IMG/VR virus record: IMGVR_UViG_3300025137_000061 | Location: 1-50,357 of that record | Source: a virus | Strand: one strand, 5' to 3' | Length of the DNA: 50,357 bases | Shown here: piece by piece, positions 27,601 through 36,562 of the stretch | Position numbering within the stretch: position 1 is the first letter of the stretch | Layout: every line of letters starts with the position of its first letter | Position numbers and translations under genes: made by a program | Notes under the pieces: generated by a model | What the model saw: only the letters and a program-made list of their open reading frames with translations | What the model was told of the DNA's origin: nothing | Database searches by the model: none

Positions 27601-30600
27601 GCATTATTAGGTGGATTATCTGGTGGTGGTATATCTACCATCAGCGGCACAACAAACCTTCTTGTCAATGGTTTTCAATTGAAGGGCTTAAATAAATCAT
27701 TTGAGAATCAGTACAATGTAATAACCAGCGAGGAAGGTAGAGCTATTGCTTTGGCACAGATAAACTTAGCCTACCAATCTAAGCAGATAACTAAGGAGGA
27801 GGCCAATGCAAGAATAAAGGCAATGAATGATGCCTATCCATTGATGATGGAGATACCTGCCGAACTGTCTTCAGGTCAGAAGAGACAGGCATATGATTTA
27901 ATGCTAGAGAGAAAGGCATTAGAGGCAGAGGTAAAAGACAAGGACAAGAACCTGGTCGTCAAGCAGACGGAGAGGATCGCAGAGATAAATAATGAGTTAC
28001 AACAAATAAGCAAGACAGATGCCATTCAAGAGCAAGAAACAAAGAAGGAAGTGCTACCAGATGAACAGTCCGAAATGGGACTGCAAGATGTGGGACAGCG
28101 AGACACCCAAGGGGAAGAAGCTACCGAAGTACAGCAAGAACAATTAGTAGAATCAGTAGATGATCAAGGAAGAAGTGCTAAACCAGGAGCAAGATTGTTC
28201 AATGATCCTAATCCAGAGACGTCAGATATATCTGCTAAGTATAAAAAAGAAAAGGGTATAGAAACAACTGCTGGTGAAAAGATAACTGAGCTTGACACTA
28301 GCAAATCTATGGAAATAGCTGATGCTTATGAGGCTATGGAAAACAATCCTAATGATCCAGAAGTAAAAGAAGCATACGAATCTCTTGCAAAAGAAACTAT
28401 AGATCAGTACAAAGCTATGACTGATGCTGGATATGAGATTGAGATTTACGAGGGCAAAGGAGAGCCATACGCTAATTCTCAAGAAATGATAGATGATCTT
28501 ATTAATAATAAGCACATGTATATTTTTTCTACAGAACAAGGTTATGGAGAAGCTGGAATAACAGATCAGCAGCGTCAAGAAAATGCTATGCTTGCAGAGA
28601 CTGAGTTCGTAGATAAAAATGGCAAGCCTCTATTAATCAATGATTTATTTAGAGGGGTACATGATTTCTTTGGACATTCAGAAAGGGGTAATGGTTTTGG
28701 AGCTAAAGGAGAGGAGAACGCATGGGATGTTCATGCTAGAATGTTTACCGATAAAGCAAGAAGAGCGATGACAGCTGAGACAAGAGGTCAAAATTCTTGG
28801 GTAAACTTTGGTCCTCAAATGAGAGATAGCAACGGTAATCTTTTAAAGAAAGGAGACCCTGGATACAAGAGTGCTAGAGAAAGAGATTTTGCTCCACAAA
28901 AAATAGGTCTGTTGCCAGAGCAGTATTCTGAAATAACAGAAACTCCCACTACTGAGGTTACTGAAGAAGTGGTTGAAAAAACTCCTGTTAAAGAGGCACC
29001 AAACAAGGAGGCGAAGGGTATACGTAAGCAGATAGAGAACGCAAGGAAGGCAATAGCTAAGATCCTACCAGGTGTGGAGATCGTGGTTCATGAGAACGAG
29101 GATTCATACAGGAAGGCGACTGACGAAACGGACAGCAAGAAGCAGTCAACTCGTGGTGAGTACAATTCTAAGACCAAGAAGATACACATAAACATATCCA
29201 AGGCGAACAACAGGACGGTAGCTCACGAGGTCTTCCATGCCATATTAATTAACAGGTTAAAGACAGACAAAGCAACTCAGGATATTACTGAGCGTATGAT
29301 CAAGGCCTTATCAAAGAATCTTGAGGGTATGCCTGAGGTTAAGCAGGCACTCGACGCATTCGCTGCCAACTATGACGAAAACATACAGAGCGAGGAGAAG
29401 CTTGCCGAGCTGGTCGGTATACTGGCAGGTAACTATGCACAGATGAACAAGCCTAGCCAAAGTCTGATCAAGAGGTTTCTAGATCGACTGGCCAAGATGT
29501 TCGGAAGAAAGTCATTCACTGACGGTGAGGTGGTTGACCTGTTGAACACAATAGCAGGAAAGGTTGCAGTCGGTGCGGAGATCAGTGATGTGGATATTAA
29601 GGTTATTCCTAAAGATAAAACAGCAGAAATAAAGGAGGCAAATAAAAGATTTCAAGCTGACTTTACCGATCTTAAATCTGGAGTTACTTATAGCTTTGAT
29701 AAAAACACAAATGAATTTAAAAAGATAGAACAAAAATACATAACAAGAAATAAATCCATTTCTGATTTTAATAATGTATTTATGATTTTACATCAGCCTG
29801 ATTCAGCGTTTTCTGGAAAAATTAGTAAAAAATTATCTGATGGAAGTGAAATATTAGTTGAGGGCAAGGGAGGTATATTTTATCCAATTAAGTTTCATGA
29901 GAAAGGATACTTTTGGGCAAGCACATCCAAGGCTGCTCAAGCAATGGCTGAGTCTATGAATAAGGCAATTAATAAGGATGGTAAAATATACATGGCATTA
30001 ACAACTGCTCCGACAAATAAAGTTTTATCTAGTACAAATGCAGCTAATGGTGTTATGAATTTATTTATATCATTATCAAAGAATCCAAAGCTTAAGATAA
30101 CAGGTATTGAATCTATACTCATAAAGTCTTACAACAAAGCATTTGGTGATAAGATTGATAGCTCTAATAATTTAGATCAAATAGTAAAAATAATAGAGGA
30201 AAAATTAGGAGCTGAAAAAAGTAGTTTTGATGATAGAAAAACCTTTTCAACATCAATCATAGATTCTGTAGTTAAATCTATTCAAAGAAAAAAATCAAAC
30301 CAGGAAGCACAGAATAGTTTGGCTGATTTCTTTGGAGAGGGTATGATGGCAGAGGATCTTGTAACAAAGTTTAAAAAAGGATCTAAAATTAGTAAGGCTA
30401 ATCTTACAGAAGCAGTATCTCAAATGCTTACAGAGCCAATGTTAAGAGATGGAAAATCTAAAACTCAAAATGGATCAATATATGCCATATTAGAAATTGA
30501 CGGAGAGGTTGAAGCTGTGGATGCAAAATCTGAAACGGATCATGAGTCATATCCAAAGGCTATAAAATCAAAGGGTGACAGTAAAACAACACTACATTTA

Positions 30601-33600
30601 TTAACTGATAGAGTAAAATGGAATAATGTTACAATTGATCCTGATACAGGAAAAACAGTTAATAAGTCAGGAAAAGTTAAAAGTAAAGATCCTAAAAAGA
30701 AAGGAACACTTGTAGAAAGATGGACTCAAATAATGAGCCCAAGTGCAGGTATTACTACACAGGGGGTGAAAATAGATACATCTGAGGTCACCACCCCAGC
30801 CAAGCGTAAGCAGAAGGACGACGGGCCTTCAAGAGAAAGGGTTGATAAGATTATAGATGGCATAGTTCAAAAGCTGGAGGATAGAAGACTAAAGAAGCTA
30901 GAGAAAGATAGAACTAGGGGGCCTTTGACTGCAAAAGAAAAGTTAGATGCGACCATATCTTACCTGAAAGGAAGCAAGCTTTATCAAGAGTCTACAGATC
31001 TAGAAAGAGAACAGATTGTTCGTCAGCTTACCGAGGATCTAGGTATTAAGATCAAGAAGGCTCCGTCTGTAAGAAAGGTTCTAGGTAAGAAGAAGAGAAC
31101 AAAGGTTGTAGTAGACCAGCTGGCAGAGTACAAGAGACAGATAAAGGAATGGAACAAGTCGGCAAGGCTTGCAAAGAAGGACCTAAATACAAGACGTAAG
31201 GAGCTTGCAAAGCTTGTAAAGTCTATGGCTAGACAGGGTATAATGACCTCAAAGCAGGCAGGTATACTTGTGGAGAGATCTAACATTGTAAACCTAGAAA
31301 ACGAGGAGATACTCAACAGGTTCTTAGACTATGCAGAGAAGGTGTTCAAGAATGCAGAGTATGCAGAGAAACTTAGACAGGCCTCTTCGATAAGAAAAAA
31401 GATAAAGAGAAACCTTAAGAAAGATAACCAGGCAGAGGTTATAGCCATGGCTAAACAGTTTGCAGAGATAGATCCACAGATGGTTGAGGTTCTTGACCTT
31501 TACATGGACTATGCAGAGCAGATGAATGACGCACTTAAATCATCAAGGATAAAGGGTGGAGAGGTAGACATGCGACAGGCTGCAAACCTTGCAGAGATAG
31601 CTGAGTTCTACCAGGGTGCCATAGATAATCAAAACAAGATCCTAAAGAAGGAGATGATCGCCAAGTATCAGGACCTGAATCTAGACGAGAATATGTCTAT
31701 TAATGAGATTAAGGAAATAGTAGAGGCAATAGAGTCGGGAGATGTGAAGCAAGGACTTGAGGCAGAGGTGATGTCATTCCTAAGTAAAAGATTCGGAGTT
31801 ATGTCTGCGATAGCTAAGGACATGATCAAGAGAAAGATCAACCCATTTACTGGCGAGACGATAGACCTGACAGACCATCAGATAGATATGGTGTCTAGGC
31901 TTATAGATGCAGACCTGTCTACGATGGACGTGAAGGACGCAATAAAGTTTGTAGAGTACATAGACAACTTCATAACAAACGAGATAACAAGCGGACTTGA
32001 GTCAGCCATAAGTATATACGAGGGTGTTCAGTCAATCAGAAACCTTTCAAGAAAGGGTATCAGAGCACGTATGCCTAAACTAGGATTTAGTGAAAATATT
32101 GGTAAGATATGGAACCAGTACCTTACAAGCATTCCAGTTCTATTCGACAGAATATTTCAAGGCACAAACAGGGGGCTTAAGGTCATGAAGGAAATCGGTC
32201 TTCAGGACATCATAAACGGCAAGGCTAAAAAGATAAGGGTTCATAAAAATATTATGGATCAGTATAAAAAAGAATTTATAGAGGGCGACAAGCTATTCAT
32301 GGAGGCAGATAATGTGTACGAGAGAGGTATGATTGCGTTCATGAGTAGAAATCTTGTGGGTACAGTATCCGAGCAGAAGGCTGAGTTTGAAAGACGGAAG
32401 AGACTTGTACTTGAGAGTATAGAGTACCTTGAGAATAGCGGTAACAAGCAGGAGAGAAAGAAGGCAGAGGTATACAGAGAGGTATATGATAAGCTTGATA
32501 TAGCGTCCGCAAAAGACATCAACTCAATCAGAGAAAAGGCGTCAAAGAAAAATATTGATGCGGTGTCATGGTGGACAGATCAGTGGGCAGACAAGTATAA
32601 CGACCTGGCAGATGTCAGTCTATCAGTACACAACACGATACTTGGAACGGATACAAACTACACTCCAGATAAGTACAAGACTCTGAGTAGCAGGGTTGAT
32701 ATAATTAAGGAAGATTTAGCTAGATCTGTAGAAGAAACAGGGGCATTTATGTCTGGAACTCATATAGACAGAAACAAGTCTGGGGTTCTTATGGAGACCA
32801 CGAGGCCTAAGGTACTTCCAAAGAATAGGTACGTTAGTTTTGACTTTGATATGGACAACTCTCTGTCGATGGATAAGGCACTCACAGATATATACACATC
32901 CGCAGCGATACAAAAGTTTTATGGTGCCACAAGGTCGTCTTCGTTTGAAGAGGTGTTTGGTGACACATCCTCAATGGTACTTGAAAGGGTATCAGACTAC
33001 ATACGAGACCTAAAGGGTAAGGGAGAGTACATGAGCAACAAAGAAATCTCAAAGATCTTTAACACGGTTGCTAAGTTTGGTGTCTCAAAGGCACTGGGCG
33101 GTATGTCTCAGGCTCTTAAGCAGACCATACCTGTAATGATGAACACCATTACTAATGCAGGAAGGTTTGACTTCGCAAACAAGTCTGACCTGAACTGGGT
33201 TAACAACTCAGACATGGCAATCGTTAACAGAGGAATAGAGTCAGAGACAGCGATTGAATCTGCAGATGCAAGTGTTGAGGTAAATCTTGACAACATAAGA
33301 ACAATAATGAGGGGTGTAGATAAGCTCCAGGGACTATACCTGAAGGCCTTCCTACAAGGGCCTGATGTATACGTGGCAAAGTCATCATTTATAAGCTACT
33401 ACAAGCAGCACATGCAAAGGAATGGGCTAAGTACAGAGCTTGTTGAGGGTGAGTACAACCAGGATGCACTTGAGTATGCACAGATGATGGTAGACAGGCA
33501 GCAGAACGTATCAGATCCTGCGCTTGCAGGTACCTTCCTATCTAAGGCTGGTAATGTAGCAATAGTTCGAAAGGTTATAGCACCATTCGCATCCTTCGTT

Positions 33601-34695
33601 ATAAACCAGAAGGGTAGAATGATGGCAGACCTAAGAGTTTTGAATCCAACAAACACAACACCTACAAACGAGGACAAGAAGGCTGCAGCAAGATCGCTTG
33701 CTGGACTTATGGTTGAGCTTACAGTATTCCACACACTATCTGCAGTAATAAGAGAAGGATTTAAAGGTGCAGCTAAAGGTTTGTTTGGGGACGACGATGA
33801 GGATAAAGAGGAGAAAGAATGGGGATCTCTTGAGTCAAACAAAAAGCTATGGGATGCATCAAGCTATGCCTTCTCAAGCGTTGTAAAAGACGTACTTTCA
33901 CCGTTCCCAGCTGTTGGTGACGGACTTGTTTCAAAAGGTCTTAATATGCTTCTAGAAAATTTGGATGTAAATCTTGCAGATGAGAATGATGTACAAGCAG
34001 CTATAGATGAAGAGAATGAGCTGAGGCTTCTTAAGAGAAAGGATCCTATGACAGAAAAGGAGAAGAAGGAGCTAAGAGAAAAGGTTATGGAGCAGGGGAA
34101 GATCTCTGTGTATGAGGATGATGCAATACTCAAAACACTTGGTGTGTTTGATATAGGTCCGAAAGCCATGATGGATCTAAATGATGCCTATATGCTTTAT
34201 AAGGATGGAGAATACGAAGATAAATATGGCAACAAGAATTATTTACTGAAGAGAGACAGAGAAGGCCTTGGATCTATTGTACTTGGAAAGTTCTTTACAG
34301 TAACTGGGCTTGCTCCTAAGGATGTAGGTGACATATCAAGGTACGGTATGAAGGAGATAAAGAAGAAGTCGATATCTGAGAAGCAGTACGAGAAGTATCA
34401 GGAGGTTAAGAAGGATTTAAAAAGAAATCCTACAGAGGCCGAAGAATATCTTATAGTAAACAGCAGAAGAAAAGCCAAGGATATAACGGACGACATAAAC
34501 AGAATAAACAAATACTTCGAGGGTCTCACTCTTGATCAGATGAAGGAGTTTGTAGAGACAGAGAAGTACGGACTGTTTAGGGGATCATGGGCTATCAGAA
34601 ACATAAAGGAGGGCAAGACAGCTAAAGAGCTTACCAAGGAAAGAAATATACCAACGGAAAGTAAGAGTATGTTCTCTACTAGAAAAGGTGAGTAA
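24700..34695 (+). CDS. Giant polyvalent virion protein (3331 aa) with metallopeptidase site
   Basis: This protein fills a fifth of the window and is probably packed in the head and injected. In order: two short Thr runs (35-40 and 57-60); a helical part; a hydrophobic region (about 700-1020); a domain near 1310-1370 with GVHDFFGHS and ETRGQNSWVNFG, seen in phage polyvalent proteins; a zincin-type site AHEVFH (His1509, Glu1510, His1513) with EEKLAELVGILAG about 55 residues later as possible third ligand; an AT-rich domain (about 1634-2020); long helices (2050-2650); and a C-terminal part with APFASFVINQKGRMM and a hydrophobic helix (about 2995-3017). The zincin could process virion or host proteins. 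No RNA polymerase could be shown. The gene end overlaps the opposing phosphoesterase gene. Confidence 0.75.
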   Translation: MAEDNPIEGLDPNQSAFEPMLDMMDQETPEDLSRTTTTTTLYISGDQTQIDQPRVSTTTTMAPVETLDIVSQFRQSNPEVKLGDVNKVIPNASFEERMQLLFDYPDQFSADIEYNNKINSYVTQLKDKGYKDDQILSYLEQQKEGTKSDLMTNFPDLFNVKSIKRKDNIIKALESDNISYSKLLKFGSESKLKNEYPEFANLIDQKKKNEKIQKEIKVENKKIDANIEAEKQAIERQLETGKNFIGQDMSPIDQEAARKRLREIEGEQTLADLDAGDPFQEDTSRTDIGKISYKQKPVTGFEFERINEFNVEPIIKDVRFVDQKQVDQELELLNQLNTNIKATGGKSLSDEQIREVYVDGTKPFNENYKEYDDQLWNTVSGIVSTQPVVDLNDEFFERHDTTRDEFINKRKLILSSGLFNTQKLGDTYYTEEEFQAMYNRASEKLINEYGSTIGTYEKITGTNLRENPEQFYDEARKSSSLYMSDIDEDIVIGDSEQTSKNLRKRFGFLPYGSRDESQNYLETEGFRFSYDGDNLVIQSTITPEGKNTPELLNGIEINMNGSDVSAKIKNFMSKGIVTDDIRDVIDEYSRGEGRFNEKFNDPMRASIDFSNYILSKPYVFGDANGFATDGYGQGFLFGLIPMGGGKDKSKFMRNMSVINTQINALKAKDPISNQYLINNLNKNIQYAQYVEDQKAPDLTSLGLAAAAGLTETFSGITEGVVDLIIDIPFVPVSSSLSEDEVNMLKESGLEEYQILDIQNKRIKDEVEYGIDEWINNTTAVTDKSIADAGLTYELIKTMIHSISTGMIVGFNPSLVPVAFGLQTTARVENELKDSDLSNFEKRIISWQMATYEGILENFGLQTALSPGKSMLFRWVAARALKNLPKDASLHAIEASMKYTMKGLGARTMLGILEGGSFEALTEVGQEGVEFTEKNIVNMLLGKEVFKNMPDITTEKGANEFLNQLGKAALLGGLSGGGISTISGTTNLLVNGFQLKGLNKSFENQYNVITSEEGRAIALAQINLAYQSKQITKEEANARIKAMNDAYPLMMEIPAELSSGQKRQAYDLMLERKALEAEVKDKDKNLVVKQTERIAEINNELQQISKTDAIQEQETKKEVLPDEQSEMGLQDVGQRDTQGEEATEVQQEQLVESVDDQGRSAKPGARLFNDPNPETSDISAKYKKEKGIETTAGEKITELDTSKSMEIADAYEAMENNPNDPEVKEAYESLAKETIDQYKAMTDAGYEIEIYEGKGEPYANSQEMIDDLINNKHMYIFSTEQGYGEAGITDQQRQENAMLAETEFVDKNGKPLLINDLFRGVHDFFGHSERGNGFGAKGEENAWDVHARMFTDKARRAMTAETRGQNSWVNFGPQMRDSNGNLLKKGDPGYKSARERDFAPQKIGLLPEQYSEITETPTTEVTEEVVEKTPVKEAPNKEAKGIRKQIENARKAIAKILPGVEIVVHENEDSYRKATDETDSKKQSTRGEYNSKTKKIHINISKANNRTVAHEVFHAILINRLKTDKATQDITERMIKALSKNLEGMPEVKQALDAFAANYDENIQSEEKLAELVGILAGNYAQMNKPSQSLIKRFLDRLAKMFGRKSFTDGEVVDLLNTIAGKVAVGAEISDVDIKVIPKDKTAEIKEANKRFQADFTDLKSGVTYSFDKNTNEFKKIEQKYITRNKSISDFNNVFMILHQPDSAFSGKISKKLSDGSEILVEGKGGIFYPIKFHEKGYFWASTSKAAQAMAESMNKAINKDGKIYMALTTAPTNKVLSSTNAANGVMNLFISLSKNPKLKITGIESILIKSYNKAFGDKIDSSNNLDQIVKIIEEKLGAEKSSFDDRKTFSTSIIDSVVKSIQRKKSNQEAQNSLADFFGEGMMAEDLVTKFKKGSKISKANLTEAVSQMLTEPMLRDGKSKTQNGSIYAILEIDGEVEAVDAKSETDHESYPKAIKSKGDSKTTLHLLTDRVKWNNVTIDPDTGKTVNKSGKVKSKDPKKKGTLVERWTQIMSPSAGITTQGVKIDTSEVTTPAKRKQKDDGPSRERVDKIIDGIVQKLEDRRLKKLEKDRTRGPLTAKEKLDATISYLKGSKLYQESTDLEREQIVRQLTEDLGIKIKKAPSVRKVLGKKKRTKVVVDQLAEYKRQIKEWNKSARLAKKDLNTRRKELAKLVKSMARQGIMTSKQAGILVERSNIVNLENEEILNRFLDYAEKVFKNAEYAEKLRQASSIRKKIKRNLKKDNQAEVIAMAKQFAEIDPQMVEVLDLYMDYAEQMNDALKSSRIKGGEVDMRQAANLAEIAEFYQGAIDNQNKILKKEMIAKYQDLNLDENMSINEIKEIVEAIESGDVKQGLEAEVMSFLSKRFGVMSAIAKDMIKRKINPFTGETIDLTDHQIDMVSRLIDADLSTMDVKDAIKFVEYIDNFITNEITSGLESAISIYEGVQSIRNLSRKGIRARMPKLGFSENIGKIWNQYLTSIPVLFDRIFQGTNRGLKVMKEIGLQDIINGKAKKIRVHKNIMDQYKKEFIEGDKLFMEADNVYERGMIAFMSRNLVGTVSEQKAEFERRKRLVLESIEYLENSGNKQERKKAEVYREVYDKLDIASAKDINSIREKASKKNIDAVSWWTDQWADKYNDLADVSLSVHNTILGTDTNYTPDKYKTLSSRVDIIKEDLARSVEETGAFMSGTHIDRNKSGVLMETTRPKVLPKNRYVSFDFDMDNSLSMDKALTDIYTSAAIQKFYGATRSSSFEEVFGDTSSMVLERVSDYIRDLKGKGEYMSNKEISKIFNTVAKFGVSKALGGMSQALKQTIPVMMNTITNAGRFDFANKSDLNWVNNSDMAIVNRGIESETAIESADASVEVNLDNIRTIMRGVDKLQGLYLKAFLQGPDVYVAKSSFISYYKQHMQRNGLSTELVEGEYNQDALEYAQMMVDRQQNVSDPALAGTFLSKAGNVAIVRKVIAPFASFVINQKGRMMADLRVLNPTNTTPTNEDKKAAARSLAGLMVELTVFHTLSAVIREGFKGAAKGLFGDDDEDKEEKEWGSLESNKKLWDASSYAFSSVVKDVLSPFPAVGDGLVSKGLNMLLENLDVNLADENDVQAAIDEENELRLLKRKDPMTEKEKKELREKVMEQGKISVYEDDAILKTLGVFDIGPKAMMDLNDAYMLYKDGEYEDKYGNKNYLLKRDREGLGSIVLGKFFTVTGLAPKDVGDISRYGMKEIKKKSISEKQYEKYQEVKKDLKRNPTEAEEYLIVNSRRKAKDITDDINRINKYFEGLTLDQMKEFVETEKYGLFRGSWAIRNIKEGKTAKELTKERNIPTESKSMFSTRKGE
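28200..28970 (+). other. AT-rich domain block 1 in the giant gene
   Basis: This block codes for the domain with GVHDFFGHS and ETRGQNSW (about residues 1167-1424). Sampled lines run near 30-38 % GC, against 45-52 % in the peptidase block behind it. It ends in a Thr/Glu linker (TETPTTEVTEEVVEK). It looks like a separately acquired domain cassette. Confidence 0.55.
29600..30765 (+). other. AT-rich domain block 2 in the giant gene
   Basis: This block (about residues 1634-2022) runs near 30 % GC in sampled lines and uses AAA, AAT and TTA codons heavily. It codes for a mixed alpha/beta domain with SGKISKKLSDGSEILVEGKG and YFWASTSKAAQAMAESM. GC content rises again sharply near 30770. I do not recognise the domain. 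The sharp borders suggest a domain cassette inserted in frame. Confidence 0.55.
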
Positions 34696-35788
34696 GCCTA
34701 GCAACCTGGCCATGCTCAGGACTATGAATGAAGGCTTCAACCGCCTGTGGAGCGTGCTGAAATCCTTTTCTGTGATGCCATGAGTCACTGCAAGACGGGC
34801 TTCTAAGCGTCTCTATACAGACCGAAAATACATCCTTGGATGTCTTGTGATGTATATGATGCCCATAAATATACCTGTGCTTGCAATCGTTCCAGTGCTC
34901 TGACGCCTCGTGCGCCATAAGCATCGGAAGGTCCTGAGACTTGGCACCGTCCATGTGTGTGCTTCCAATAAGATTCTTGCCATAGACCGTGTACTTCCTG
35001 TGAGACATGTCATTATCAAACGTGATGTTCTTAGACTTACGGAACCATGCCTCGATACACTGAAGCAGCATGAAGCCACTCATATAGTCATGGTTACTTG
35101 GGTTGTAAACCACCTCGACATCAGCGACAGACATCAAGGTCTCGATGATATCTACAAGCAATCTCTTGGCCGTCACAAAGTTTTCGTACCACATACCATC
35201 GGTATCCTGTGGGGTTTGAGAGGTCGTCTGCCGCCTGGGATTGTCGGTGTGAAGGACGTCGTTACCAGCTATAAATATTATCTTGTCTATGTTCCATGAC
35301 TCAGACTTAGATAGGATGCCCTCAAGTCCCTCCTTAACCCTCTGTACAGCGATCTGACTGTTGTACTCCTCACCAGTCTCAAAGGACGAGCAAAGCTTTC
35401 CTATGTGGATGTCGGCAGGATCAAAGACAAGGCAGTGAGGATCCTTTGTCCTCTTCCTCTTGATCTTCTTGTATTTTGGACTCCATTTGGATACCTCTTC
35501 AGTCAGATCAGATATAAATGATTCAGGATCAAACTCATCCTTACCTGATACATTTATGGAGTAATGCTTCCCCTTGTACCAGTAGTGCTTAACCTTATCT
35601 GGATCTATACCAACAGCCTCGCACTCGTTGTCAATGGCTCTATTTTTTATAATCTTTGACACCTGCATCCTTACGGCTTCAGTATTTGATTCAAGCTCAA
35701 ACTCTTTAATTATACGCCTAGAAATTTCAGCCTTATTTGTTACATTGCTGTCATACAGCTCCAGTACTCTATTCCGATAAACTCTCAT
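34679..35788 (-). CDS. HTH plus calcineurin-like metallophosphoesterase
   Basis: This 369-aa protein begins with a helix-turn-helix-like part (about 1-55, NKAEISRRIIKEFE). A calcineurin-like phosphoesterase domain follows: ADIHIG near residue 127, AGNDVLH near 178, NPSNHD near 228 and GHHIHH near 310. These are the metal ligands of the Mre11/SbcD-type superfamily, so a DNA nuclease or phosphodiesterase in phage DNA metabolism is likely. It is the last gene of the leftward block and overlaps the end of the giant rightward gene by 17 bp. It overlaps the gene before it (35769) by 20 bp. Confidence 0.78.
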   Translation of the reverse strand: MRVYRNRVLELYDSNVTNKAEISRRIIKEFELESNTEAVRMQVSKIIKNRAIDNECEAVGIDPDKVKHYWYKGKHYSINVSGKDEFDPESFISDLTEEVSKWSPKYKKIKRKRTKDPHCLVFDPADIHIGKLCSSFETGEEYNSQIAVQRVKEGLEGILSKSESWNIDKIIFIAGNDVLHTDNPRRQTTSQTPQDTDGMWYENFVTAKRLLVDIIETLMSVADVEVVYNPSNHDYMSGFMLLQCIEAWFRKSKNITFDNDMSHRKYTVYGKNLIGSTHMDGAKSQDLPMLMAHEASEHWNDCKHRYIYGHHIHHKTSKDVFSVCIETLRSPSCSDSWHHRKGFQHAPQAVEAFIHSPEHGQVARLTHLF

Positions 35789-35939
35789 GTGATTTTTGTA
35801 TATCCTTAAGGATCTTGATTAAATTTTGAATATTGTCTTTCAACTCACTATTATCCTCATCCATCAACGCCTCGTATATAGAGTCGGTCATGTTATTTAT
35901 CTCAGACATTACAGCGTTGACGTAATTTACATGACTCAT
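35769..35939 (-). CDS. Small helical protein (56 aa)
   Basis: This short frame starts MSHVNYVNAVMSEINNM and is acidic and helical throughout (ELKDNIQNLIKILKDIQKS). Its stop overlaps the start of the phosphoesterase gene by 20 bp, which fits the overlaps common in this block. There is no recognised family. It fills what would otherwise be a gap of 170 bp. Confidence 0.6.
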   Translation of the reverse strand: MSHVNYVNAVMSEINNMTDSIYEALMDEDNSELKDNIQNLIKILKDIQKSHESLSE

Positions 35940-35958
35940 AATTGTAAATATATGTATT

Positions 35959-36213
35959 TTATATCTCGTAGCAAAGCCCTGACAGGTATTTTTTATTCGA
36001 TATGGTGTAATTCACATTGTATTTGTGAATATCTTCCTTCTTCATAAACCTGCTTATAAACCTTTCATTTAGAGGGTTTAATGAGTCGTCAAGTGCTAAC
36101 GGTATTTTTTTTATAGTCTTATTTATCTTACGTAGCCTGGAACGCATTGATATAGGTTTGGCCTCCAGGGTTATGTCTACGCAATAGACTCCCCTAGTAC
36201 CTTCCATTCTCAA
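35959..36213 (-). CDS. Small basic hypothetical protein (84 aa)
   Basis: This is a Lys/Arg/Ile-rich protein with a beta-like start (GVYCVDITLEAKPISMRSRL) and basic helices. The first ATG (36213) and a second one two codons on (36207) both overlap the end of the DnaA-like gene, by 20 or 14 bp. The charge suggests nucleic acid binding, but no family is recognised. Confidence 0.6.
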   Translation of the reverse strand: MRMEGTRGVYCVDITLEAKPISMRSRLRKINKTIKKIPLALDDSLNPLNERFISRFMKKEDIHKYNVNYTISNKKYLSGLCYEI

Positions 36214-36562
36214 CCCTCCTCTTTATAACCTTCAGCATGCTCATGTCCTTGCATCTTAATATGTCGTCCATGATATCTCTCTTTTCAGGTATATACTTTT
36301 CATAGTAATCCAGTAACACCTTGTAGTCCTGAACGTCTTCCAGAAACAAAGGATCGTTAGTCTTACTCCAGTGTATATAGTTCTTTATAGAGTGTATAAC
36401 GGTTGCATGGTTTCTATTAAACAGCTTACCTATAAAGCTTAGTGGATACTCCTGCTTCCTAAGGATAGCACAAAGAAATGCCCTCTTATGCAGCTTCTCT
36501 CTCCTCCTGTCCTTGGTAGCTAGATTATCTCTCTCTATCACATGTAAAATCTTATCTATCAT
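36194..36562 (-). CDS. Stand-alone DnaA domain IV-like DNA-binding protein
   Basis: This 122-aa protein holds the DnaA signature region without the ATPase. Residues about 37-62 read YPLSFIGKLFNRNHATVIHSIK, matching the second helix-turn-helix of DnaA domain IV, in which the HxTVxH(S/A)I loop reads the DnaA box. The N-terminus is helical and basic and the C-terminus is acidic then basic. No AAA+ Walker motif is present. It may bind DnaA boxes in host or phage DNA, either to attract the host replisome or to block host initiation. It overlaps both neighbours by 11-20 bp. Confidence 0.75.
   Translation of the reverse strand: MIDKILHVIERDNLATKDRRREKLHKRAFLCAILRKQEYPLSFIGKLFNRNHATVIHSIKNYIHWSKTNDPLFLEDVQDYKVLLDYYEKYIPEKRDIMDDILRCKDMSMLKVIKRRVENGRY

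Noticed and set aside
32831-32860. DFDMD motif in the giant protein as an RNA polymerase active site
   Set aside because: A DxDxD triplet alone is common. No second polymerase barrel or other polymerase motif was seen around residue 2710, so I do not call a virion RNA polymerase.
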